Origin: Bacteroidota bacterium
GTDB lineage: Bacteria > Bacteroidota > Bacteroidia > Chitinophagales > Chitinophagaceae
Direction: 5' to 3'
Length of the DNA stretch: 11,786 bases
Assembly (NCBI GenBank): GCA_023429985.1
Contig: JAEZCV010000092.1
Coordinates: 1-11,786, forward strand
Part shown: positions 5,696 through 11,786 of the stretch, in pieces
How positions within the stretch are numbered: the stretch's first letter is position 1
How the letters are laid out: each line of letters starts with the position of its first letter
Program-made: the position numbers and the translations under genes
The notes under the pieces: generated by a model
Seen by the model: only the letters and a program-made list of their open reading frames with translations
Databases searched by the model: none
What the model was told of the DNA's origin: nothing

Positions 5696-8161
5696 GTGAG
5701 AATTGTATTTAGCATTTTATTATTAGCACTGGCATTTAACGGAACTTCTCAAACCCAGGCAGCCTTTGTTTCGGCCCTGAAAAATGAAGCAGGAACAGGA
5801 ATTATCCAGGGCAGGCTGATCACAACAGACCATCAGCCCGCGGCTCATGTGAATATTTCAGTAAAAGGACAAAACATTTTTACAACTTCCGATGAGCAGG
5901 GATTCTTTCTATTACAAAACCTGAAAGAAGGCAACTACACATTAGAAATTTCCATGACAGGTATAAAACCGGTAGCAAAAACAGTTACTGTTTACAGCGA
6001 TAAAACTACGGGTGTGGAAGTGGTGTTACAGGAAGATGCCAAAGAATTATCTAATGTAATGATCACCGCCTACAGAAGCATGAATGAAAAAGTAACTACC
6101 ATTGGCAAACTACCCGCTCAACCTAAAGATATTCCTCAGGCCATAACTGTTATTGATAAAACCATTCTTGAAAAACAGCAGGTACAATCAATGGGTGATG
6201 TGTTGCAAAATGTAAATGGCGTATACGTTATGGGCACCACAGGCGGTTATCAGGAAGAAATTGCGGCAAGAGGATATTCCTTCGGAAGCAACAATACATT
6301 TAAAAATGGCGCGCGTTTTAACAATAGTATCAGGCCCGAATTCAGCTCGGTAGAAAAGGTGGAAGTTTTAAAAGGAGGCAATGCTATTCTATACGGAAAT
6401 GTAGGCGCCGGTGGTGTGTTAAACATCATTACCAAAAAACCGAAATTCGAACATGGTGGTGAAATATCATTCCGCGCGGGCAGTTTTGATTTTTATAAGC
6501 CTTCCATTGATGTTTATGGCCCTTTTAATGCAAATGGTCGTGTTGCCTACCGCGTAAATGCCAGCTACGAAAACGCTGGTTCGTTTAGAAATGGTGTTAG
6601 TTCTGAAAGAATCTATTTCAATCCATCCCTGTTATTTAAAGCGGGCAGAAACACGGAAATCCTGCTTGAAGGTGATTTTATGAAAGATGAGCGCAATCCT
6701 GATTATGGAACAGGCGCCATCAATTATACCATAGCTAATGTTCCAAGAAGCACTTACCTGAATGTTCCATGGGCTTATATCAATACTAACCAGTCAACAG
6801 CCACTTCAACCATTTCGCACAGGCTGAATAATAATATTTCCATCAAACATGTTTTTTCTTACCAGAACTTCCACAATGAATTATTTGGTGCAGCAAGGCC
6901 AAATGCTTCAGGAAATCCAATTGCCACCGATGGAACATGGATCAGAAGTCTGCAGAAAACAAGAACAGAAGAAGATTATTATTTCACTTCACTTGATCTT
7001 ACAGCCAGCTTCAACACAGGGTCATTAAAACATAATTTATTGTTTGGTGCTGATGCCGATAAATATAAAACACGTGCAACGGCATTCAATAATTATCAGA
7101 ATCCTGCAATCAATAATAAAAACATTTACGACACGGTAAATATTTTCGATCCATCCAGTTTAACAACAAGGGGCGACATCCCTTACGTTGCTGAAAACCG
7201 CATCACCACTTCACCTATCTTCCGCTATGGTGTATACGTGCAGGACCTGGTTTCCATTCTTCCTAATTTAAAATTTCTTGCAGGTGTACGTTATTCTTAC
7301 CAACACAACCAGGAAGGCACTGTAGATACCATTGCAAAGAACACAAGAGGATATATTTCGGAAATAAAGAATGATGCTTTCAGTCCAAGAGTGGGCATAG
7401 TTTACCAGCCAACAAAATTCACTTCCTTATTTGCATCTTATACCAACAGTTTCTCGGTGAATGCAGGTGCTGCCACCAGGGATATTTACGATCAGCCGCT
7501 TGCACCTTCCATTATCGACCAGTTTGAGGTGGGTGTTAAGAACGATCTTTTTAAAGGTGCACTTTCTGTAAACATTACTGCTTACAGGATCGTGAACAGC
7601 AATTATGCACAAACAGCTTTGTACTTGGCCGATGGATCTGCCAATACCGATAATAACATTAAAGAACTTTCCGGCGAAACAACCAGCAAGGGAATTGAAG
7701 TGGATATAATGTCGAAGCCTGTTAAAGGATTTCACATTATTGCAGGTTATAGTTATAATGATATGCGCTTCACAGGTGTGAACGGAAATAATTTAAGCGG
7801 AAATGTTTTGGGCGAAAGACTTCGTTACAACCCGGCACATACTGCCAACACCAGCATTTTCTACAACTTCAATAAAGAATCAAAACTCAAAGGTTTTTAT
7901 TTAGGCGCAGGTGCTTTTTATACAGGCGACAGGCTGGCCGGTAGAAATACCAATCTCAATCCAAACAGCAGCAATAAAATAATGGCATTGCCTGATTATG
8001 TTACTGCCGATGCTAATATTGGATATGCAAATTCCAATTTTGCTATTCGTTTAAAAGTTTCAAACCTGTTTGACCAGCTCAGTTATAATGCACACGACGA
8101 TAACAGTATAAACCCAATTGCACCAAGACAATTCATAGGAACCGTTTCCTATAAATTTTAA
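5696..8161 (+). CDS. TonB-dependent siderophore receptor with N-terminal carboxypeptidase-regulatory-like domain
   Basis: An outer-membrane gated channel, energised by TonB-ExbB-ExbD, predicted to import a ferric siderophore (821 aa). It has a signal peptide (residues 1 to about 22), a CarboxypepD_reg-like beta-sandwich (about 36-112), then a TonB-box-like segment near ELSNVMITA (117-125). The plug (about 140-250) contains DIPQAITVID, the ARGYSF motif (191-196) and the conserved VEKVEVLKGGNAILYGNVGAGG region. The barrel runs to a terminal Phe821. The plug signatures resemble the FhuA/FpvA/FoxA siderophore class rather than SusC polysaccharide receptors, but the substrate cannot be read from sequence. 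The start is GTG: a TAG lies two codons upstream in frame and no ATG occurs before residue 87, inside the N-terminal domain. The PepSY gene 63 bp downstream supports siderophore-iron import. Iron regulation is expected, but no clear Fur site was found. Confidence 0.95.
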   Translation: MRIVFSILLLALAFNGTSQTQAAFVSALKNEAGTGIIQGRLITTDHQPAAHVNISVKGQNIFTTSDEQGFFLLQNLKEGNYTLEISMTGIKPVAKTVTVYSDKTTGVEVVLQEDAKELSNVMITAYRSMNEKVTTIGKLPAQPKDIPQAITVIDKTILEKQQVQSMGDVLQNVNGVYVMGTTGGYQEEIAARGYSFGSNNTFKNGARFNNSIRPEFSSVEKVEVLKGGNAILYGNVGAGGVLNIITKKPKFEHGGEISFRAGSFDFYKPSIDVYGPFNANGRVAYRVNASYENAGSFRNGVSSERIYFNPSLLFKAGRNTEILLEGDFMKDERNPDYGTGAINYTIANVPRSTYLNVPWAYINTNQSTATSTISHRLNNNISIKHVFSYQNFHNELFGAARPNASGNPIATDGTWIRSLQKTRTEEDYYFTSLDLTASFNTGSLKHNLLFGADADKYKTRATAFNNYQNPAINNKNIYDTVNIFDPSSLTTRGDIPYVAENRITTSPIFRYGVYVQDLVSILPNLKFLAGVRYSYQHNQEGTVDTIAKNTRGYISEIKNDAFSPRVGIVYQPTKFTSLFASYTNSFSVNAGAATRDIYDQPLAPSIIDQFEVGVKNDLFKGALSVNITAYRIVNSNYAQTALYLADGSANTDNNIKELSGETTSKGIEVDIMSKPVKGFHIIAGYSYNDMRFTGVNGNNLSGNVLGERLRYNPAHTANTSIFYNFNKESKLKGFYLGAGAFYTGDRLAGRNTNLNPNSSNKIMALPDYVTADANIGYANSNFAIRLKVSNLFDQLSYNAHDDNSINPIAPRQFIGTVSYKF

Positions 8162-8172
8162 TTAAAACTTTT

Positions 8173-8209
8173 CAAGAAGAGGCAGGCATTGATGTTTTGC
8201 CTCTTCTTG
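8173..8209 (+). terminator. 12-bp perfect hairpin between receptor and PepSY genes
   Basis: CAAGAAGAGGCA (8173-8184) pairs perfectly with TGCCTCTTCTTG (8198-8209) around a 13-nt loop. It starts 11 bp after the receptor stop codon and ends 15 bp before the PepSY start. The downstream sequence (GCATTTTGATAAAT) has only a short T-run, so it could be a leaky intrinsic terminator or a 3'-end stabilising structure that lets part of the transcription through to the PepSY gene. Confidence 0.6.
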
Positions 8210-8224
8210 GCATTTTGATAAATA

Positions 8225-9412
8225 ATGATGAAGATATTTTTCCGGCGCATACATTTATACCTTGGCCTTGGAGCAGGATTAGTGATACTCATTGCCTGCC
8301 TTACAGGTGCCATACTGGTTTTTGAAAAGGACCTGCAGATGGCCATGAACAAGAGCCGTTATTACGTAGAAGCCCAAACTAACCGTTTGCCTGCTGATAC
8401 GATAATTCATAAAGTAAAAGCAACCTATCCCAAAGCAAAGATCAATGGCATTAAGCTTTATAAAGACAAGGAAAGGTCTGCTGAAGTTTCTGTTACACTG
8501 CCGAAAAAAGACGGAGAGAATAAAGAACAAAAAGCCGGGGCTAAACCTGCAAGGCAGCCGGGATACACCATTTTTGTAGATCCATATTCCGGAGCCCTTC
8601 TTGATGAATATACTTACAACGAAACATTCTTTTATAAAGTATTTGCCCTGCACCGCTGGTTGCTGGGCGGACAGGGAAGTGTTGGGAAATATATTGTTGG
8701 CATATCAACCCTTATTTTTTTATTCATCATTATTACGGGTGTTATTTTATGGTGGCCCAAAACACGTAAGGTTTTACAACAAAGGCTTACAGTGAAATGG
8801 GGATCGAACTGGAAAAGAGTGAACCATGATCTTCACGTGGTATTTGGATTTTACAGCGGCATTTTCCTTTTCATTTTTGCATTTACAGGACTAGCCTGGT
8901 CGTTTGAATGGTTTAATAAAGGAATTTATAAAGTAACCAATTCGCCATTAAAAAATCCTGAGCCTCCAAAATCGCTTTATGCCGAGGGAAAGAATACTAT
9001 TTCTTATGAGGATGCACTTCGGCAGGCTGAAAATGTATTTACTGAAGCCAGTTTTTTATCTGTATCAACGCCAAAAGATTCTGCTGCAGCACTGAGTGTA
9101 ACTTCGTTAAGTGAAAATGCCATTCACGAATCAGCAACGGATGTTTTATATCTCGATCAATACAGCGGCGCAATTTTGAAAAGATTTGACTTTGGCGACA
9201 GGAGTTTAGGGGCCCAGGTGCGCTCATCTTTCAAACCCATTCATACCGGGAGCATCTGGGGAATGTCATCAAAGATCATTGCATTTATAACTTGTCTTTT
9301 TGGCGTAAGCTTTCCCATTACGGGAACCATTATGTGGCTTAATCGAACCAGGAAGAAGAAAAAAGCAATGGGCAAACGTAAACTGGAGGCGGAGGAAGTG
9401 GAGTATTATTAA
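8225..9412 (+). CDS. PepSY-associated transmembrane protein, probable siderophore-iron reductase
   Basis: An inner-membrane protein of 395 aa with four predicted membrane helices (about 12-33, 155-176, 204-226 and 350-372) and two soluble PepSY-like segments between helices 1-2 and 3-4. Each soluble segment carries a 'D-x-YSGA' motif (DPYSGALL, 119-126; DQYSGAIL, 311-318). Histidines sit at the membrane edge before each helix: His10, His143 (LHRWLLGG), His201/His204 (NHDLH) and His340 (KPIHTG). This is the architecture of the PepSY_TM family, which includes the Pseudomonas siderophore reductases FoxB and FpvG; FoxB binds heme. The place directly after a siderophore receptor supports iron release from the imported complex. 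The tail is highly charged. Two adjacent ATGs (8225, 8228) are both possible starts. The family is firm; the reductase role is inferred. Confidence 0.9.
   Translation: MMKIFFRRIHLYLGLGAGLVILIACLTGAILVFEKDLQMAMNKSRYYVEAQTNRLPADTIIHKVKATYPKAKINGIKLYKDKERSAEVSVTLPKKDGENKEQKAGAKPARQPGYTIFVDPYSGALLDEYTYNETFFYKVFALHRWLLGGQGSVGKYIVGISTLIFLFIIITGVILWWPKTRKVLQQRLTVKWGSNWKRVNHDLHVVFGFYSGIFLFIFAFTGLAWSFEWFNKGIYKVTNSPLKNPEPPKSLYAEGKNTISYEDALRQAENVFTEASFLSVSTPKDSAAALSVTSLSENAIHESATDVLYLDQYSGAILKRFDFGDRSLGAQVRSSFKPIHTGSIWGMSSKIIAFITCLFGVSFPITGTIMWLNRTRKKKKAMGKRKLEAEEVEYY
9409..9412. other. Shared TTAA: convergent stop codons overlap
   Basis: The four bases TTAA contain the TAA stop of the PepSY gene on the plus strand (9410-9412) and the TAA stop of hemJ on the minus strand (9409-9411). 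The two genes therefore meet tail-to-tail with no intergenic space and no room for a terminator outside coding sequence. Confidence 0.95.
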
Positions 9413-9957
9413 TCGGTATTTCGGATTTTTTTATAGATCCTTATCGCCATCATCAAAACAATTATCAATACCACCAATCCCGCCAGTCCCCATAACCAGC
9501 TCATAGATTGTTTTACCGTTGCCAGCATTACAATGGCCATTAAAAAAACCGTAGCTACTTCATTCCACAGGCGCAACTGTTGCGAAGAATGTTTGAATAA
9601 ACCTTTCAATTGTTGCTTATAAATGGTATGCAGGCTGAAATGATAAACATATAATCCTGCTACAAAAAACAGTTTAACCAGCAACCATTTGCCTGCTTCT
9701 GTATTTAATATTTCATGCCACCTGTATTCCCACATCACCCATGGACCAAGAATGAGGGTGATGATGGCAGAAGGCCATGTAATTCCCAGCCATAATCTTT
9801 TGATCATGATGGAAAACTGCCTTTGTAAAATGGTTCTTTCAGGTTCCGGCTTATCTTCCGCTTCCCTGTTATAAATAAATAATCGAACTATGTAAAACAG
9901 ACCTGCGAACCAGGTCACTATAAAAACTATATGAAGTGCTTTCAGGTAAAAATACAT
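9409..9957 (-). CDS. hemJ: Protoporphyrinogen IX oxidase HemJ (UPF0093 family)
   Basis: A membrane protein of 182 aa predicted to oxidise protoporphyrinogen IX to protoporphyrin IX, the penultimate step of heme synthesis. The N-terminus YLKALHIVFIVTWFAGLFY (residues 4-22) is the HemJ signature with the conserved His9, followed by an Arg-rich junction (RLFIYNREAE). The second half has ITWPSAIITLILGPWVMW (59-76), then WLLVK with conserved Lys95, and further hydrophobic helices (about 134-150 and 155-173), giving four or more membrane segments. It lies 19 bp after hemH on the same strand, so the two are probably co-transcribed and HemJ would hand its product to HemH. Its TAA stop overlaps the PepSY gene's stop from the opposite strand. 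HemJ is distantly related to CopD-like membrane proteins, but the hemH neighbour favours HemJ. Confidence 0.9.
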   Translation of the reverse strand: MYFYLKALHIVFIVTWFAGLFYIVRLFIYNREAEDKPEPERTILQRQFSIMIKRLWLGITWPSAIITLILGPWVMWEYRWHEILNTEAGKWLLVKLFFVAGLYVYHFSLHTIYKQQLKGLFKHSSQQLRLWNEVATVFLMAIVMLATVKQSMSWLWGLAGLVVLIIVLMMAIRIYKKIRNTD

Positions 9958-9976
9958 GGTAGACGTTCTTGCCTGG

Positions 9977-11038
9977 TCAGGTTTTAGAAAACATTTGCTT
10001 TAAGATCATTGTTTCATCGCCATCTTTATAATTGTTGATCCATGTTGCCATGGCCTTCACCCATAAAGGATGCACATTCAGGCAGGGGATCATTTCAAAA
10101 CTTTCGCCGCCATTATGCATAAAGATCTCCTTCCCTTCTTCGGCAATTTCTTCTAAAGTTTCAAGGCAGTCGCTGATAAATGCGGGACAAACCACCAGTA
10201 ATTTTTTTATACCCTGTTGAGGCAGCGTTTCCAGCATCCCAGCCGTATAAGGTTCCAGCCAGGGATCGCGGCCCAGCCTTGATTGAAATGAAAATGTATA
10301 CTTATCCTTATTAATTCCCAACCTTTCTGTGATGATCTGCGTTGTTACCAGGCAATGATGGCGGTAACAGAATTCATGAGCAGGAGATGCAGTATTGCAG
10401 CAATCAGCAACCTTTAAGCAATGATTACCTGTAACATCACCTTTATAAATATGGCGCTCGGGAACACCATGATAAGAAAAAAGTATATGATCCCATTCGC
10501 CTGCCAGGTAAGGCTTTATGCTCTCGCATAAAGCATGGATATAATTTTCTTCTTTATAATATGGTTTGATCGTTTTCAGCGAAAAATTATAATTGCCTTT
10601 TTTATGATGCTCCATAGCATAAGCTACAGCAGTTTCATAACTGCTCATGGCATAATGAGGGTACATGGGAATTAATATCACTTCCTCCAAATCGGGATTT
10701 GAACTTAATAATTCATCAAAAGCCTGTTTAGGCGAAGGATTTCCATAGCGCATGGCAATGGTTACCGGTTCTTCAATTCCTGCATCCAGCGCTTCAGCAA
10801 GCTGCCGGGATAATACAATCAATGGCGAACCATCTTTCGTCCAGATGGATTCGTAAGCTTTTGCCGATTTTGGAGCACGAAACGGAACAATGATGGCTTT
10901 CACCAGTAAAGCACGGAGCAGCCAAGGCTTGTCGATCACCCTTTCATCCATTAAAAATTCATCAAGGTAAACCCTTACATCCTTTACCGAAGTGGAGTCG
11001 GGGGAGCCCAGGTTCATTAAAACAATCCCTCTCTTCAT
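9977..11038 (-). CDS. hemH: Ferrochelatase (protoporphyrin ferrochelatase)
   Basis: Inserts ferrous iron into protoporphyrin IX, the last step of protoheme synthesis (353 aa, normal length). The N-terminus GIVLMNLGSPDS (residues 4-15) is the family start. LFSYHGVPERH (187-196) carries the catalytic His190, and CPAFISDCLETLEEI (284-298) carries the conserved acidic residue (Glu293). A Cys/His-rich insert at 206-229 holds Cys207, Cys213, Cys214, Cys224 and Cys229. Similar cysteines bind a [2Fe-2S] cluster in some bacterial ferrochelatases, so a cluster is possible here. It starts with ATG and has a TAnnTTTG box only 7 bp upstream, so the leader is very short. It is the first gene of a presumed hemH-hemJ pair and divergent from hemA. 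Confidence 0.98.
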   Translation of the reverse strand: MKRGIVLMNLGSPDSTSVKDVRVYLDEFLMDERVIDKPWLLRALLVKAIIVPFRAPKSAKAYESIWTKDGSPLIVLSRQLAEALDAGIEEPVTIAMRYGNPSPKQAFDELLSSNPDLEEVILIPMYPHYAMSSYETAVAYAMEHHKKGNYNFSLKTIKPYYKEENYIHALCESIKPYLAGEWDHILFSYHGVPERHIYKGDVTGNHCLKVADCCNTASPAHEFCYRHHCLVTTQIITERLGINKDKYTFSFQSRLGRDPWLEPYTAGMLETLPQQGIKKLLVVCPAFISDCLETLEEIAEEGKEIFMHNGGESFEMIPCLNVHPLWVKAMATWINNYKDGDETMILKQMFSKT

Positions 11039-11045
11039 AAGTACG

Positions 11046-11053
11046 CAAAATTA
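11046..11053 (-). promoter_or_regulatory. hemH: Candidate -7 box for hemH-hemJ
   Basis: The minus strand reads TAATTTTG, a full match to TAnnTTTG. Only 7 bp separate it from the hemH ATG, so a transcript from this box would have a leader of a few bases or be nearly leaderless. No clear -33 partner is seen. The hemH-hemA intergenic region (11039-11195, 157 bp) holds this box, the hemA box, and no other recognised element. Confidence 0.4.
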
Positions 11054-11172
11054 GGTACAACTGGAGCATGAAATTCTTCATTTGATTTGAGGTATTGTTC
11101 AATATGATAAATATCACCTGTTCAAATGACGAATCAATGACATAGATTTTAGGCTGGTGAGGTGTTCGATTC

Positions 11173-11180
11173 TACTTTTG
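11173..11180 (+). promoter_or_regulatory. hemA: Candidate -7 box for hemA
   Basis: TACTTTTG is a full match to the Bacteroidota TAnnTTTG element, 15 bp upstream of the hemA ATG, giving an expected leader of about 12 nt. The -33 position has no clear TTG. Confidence 0.5.
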
Positions 11181-11195
11181 TGCGCGAAAGCCAAA

Positions 11196-11786
11196 ATGGA
11201 AACTCCATATTTCAAAACCATATCGAATTTCTTTGTTGCCGGCATCAATTATAAAAAATCTGATGCTTCTGTACGTGGGCAGTTTGCCATTGGTAATGAA
11301 CAATACCTGAGGATACTGGAAAATGCATCGGCACATGGCCTTAATGAATTATTCATCCTTTCTACCTGCAACCGCACCGAGATCTATGGTTTTGCTTATT
11401 GCAGTCACCAGTTAGTTGACCTGCTTTGTTCGGAAACTACTGGCGATGTGGAATGCTTCAACAGGTCGGCATATATTAAAAATGGTACTGAAGCCATTGA
11501 ACATATATACCAGGTAGGCGCAGGCCTGGATTCACAAATCTTAGGCGATTACGAAATTGTTGGTCAATTAAAGAACGCCGTGAAGTTTGCCAAACAAAAA
11601 GGATTTGTAGGTGCCTTTACCGAAAGACTGGTAAATTCTGTGCTTCAATCATCCAAGATGATCAAGAATTGCACGGCATTGAGTGGAGGTACGGTATCGG
11701 TTTCATTTGCGGCAGTTCAATACTTAAAAAGCAAGGTGGAAGACCCATCTTCAAAAAATATTTTGTTGCTGGGGGTTGGAAAGATC
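11196..11786 (+). CDS. hemA: Glutamyl-tRNA reductase, N-terminal part (runs off the window)
   Basis: Reduces glutamyl-tRNA to glutamate-1-semialdehyde with NADPH, the first committed step of C5-pathway tetrapyrrole synthesis. From ATG 11196 the frame stays open for 197 codons to the window end, about half of a usual 410-430 aa enzyme. The signature STCNRTEIY (residues 56-64) holds the catalytic Cys58. The tRNA/active-site segment AGLDSQILGDYEIVGQLK (109-126) is typical of the family (GD replaces the common GE). The last residues NILLLGVGKI begin the NADPH-binding Rossmann fold. It is divergent from hemH-hemJ, so three heme-synthesis genes lie together. The start is supported by the TAnnTTTG box 15 bp upstream and by the usual N-terminal spacing to the catalytic Cys. 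Confidence 0.97.
   Translation, partial: METPYFKTISNFFVAGINYKKSDASVRGQFAIGNEQYLRILENASAHGLNELFILSTCNRTEIYGFAYCSHQLVDLLCSETTGDVECFNRSAYIKNGTEAIEHIYQVGAGLDSQILGDYEIVGQLKNAVKFAKQKGFVGAFTERLVNSVLQSSKMIKNCTALSGGTVSVSFAAVQYLKSKVEDPSSKNILLLGVGKI

Noticed and set aside
5696..8161. Naming the receptor fhuA, fpvA or foxA
   Set aside because: The plug motifs are shared by the whole siderophore-receptor class; nothing visible fixes the substrate.
8158..8653. Minus-strand frames over the start of the PepSY gene
   Set aside because: Antisense to a well-supported membrane protein and without recognisable features.

Overview
The window looks like chromosomal DNA of a Bacteroidota bacterium, probably a Chitinophagaceae-like member of the class Chitinophagia. 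The clues are: start regions without Shine-Dalgarno sequences but with the TAnnTTTG -7 promoter box of this phylum; an isoleucyl-tRNA synthetase whose HIGH motif reads GIHH; a TonB-dependent receptor with an N-terminal carboxypeptidase-regulatory-like domain; and a ferrochelatase with the Cys-rich insert seen in this phylum. All assignments come from reading the translations; no database search was run.

Layout. Positions 4-3357 (minus) hold a complete ileS. Positions 3358-3609 are a non-coding spacer with a G-rich, telomere-like tract and two facing arrays of an 8-bp GTTTAG-type repeat. Positions 3610-4239 (minus) encode a small lipoprotein c-type cytochrome. It is divergent, across a 109-bp AT-rich promoter region, from a BamA/TamA-like outer-membrane barrel protein that starts with TTG (4349-5512, plus). 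A 183-bp spacer follows, with two further tandem repeats, one of them a third GTTTAG array. Then come a TonB-dependent siderophore receptor that starts with GTG (5696-8161, plus) and a PepSY-type membrane protein (8225-9412, plus), separated by a strong 12-bp hairpin. Converging on them from the other strand is hemH-hemJ (11038-9409, minus), whose last stop codon shares four bases with the PepSY stop. Divergent from hemH, hemA begins at 11196 and runs off the window end.

How the genes fit together. The right half reads as an iron-to-heme neighbourhood. The receptor would bring a ferric siderophore through the outer membrane. The PepSY protein resembles inner-membrane siderophore reductases of the FoxB/FpvG kind and would release the iron. 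HemA (first committed step), HemJ (protoporphyrinogen oxidation) and HemH (iron insertion) cover the beginning and the last two steps of heme synthesis. The cytochrome c is a user of heme. The functional link between iron uptake and heme synthesis is an inference from gene order.

No CRISPR array, tRNA, rRNA, transposase or phage gene was seen, and no clearly new multi-gene system. The least explained feature is the family of intergenic arrays with an invariant GTTTAG core and a variable dinucleotide.
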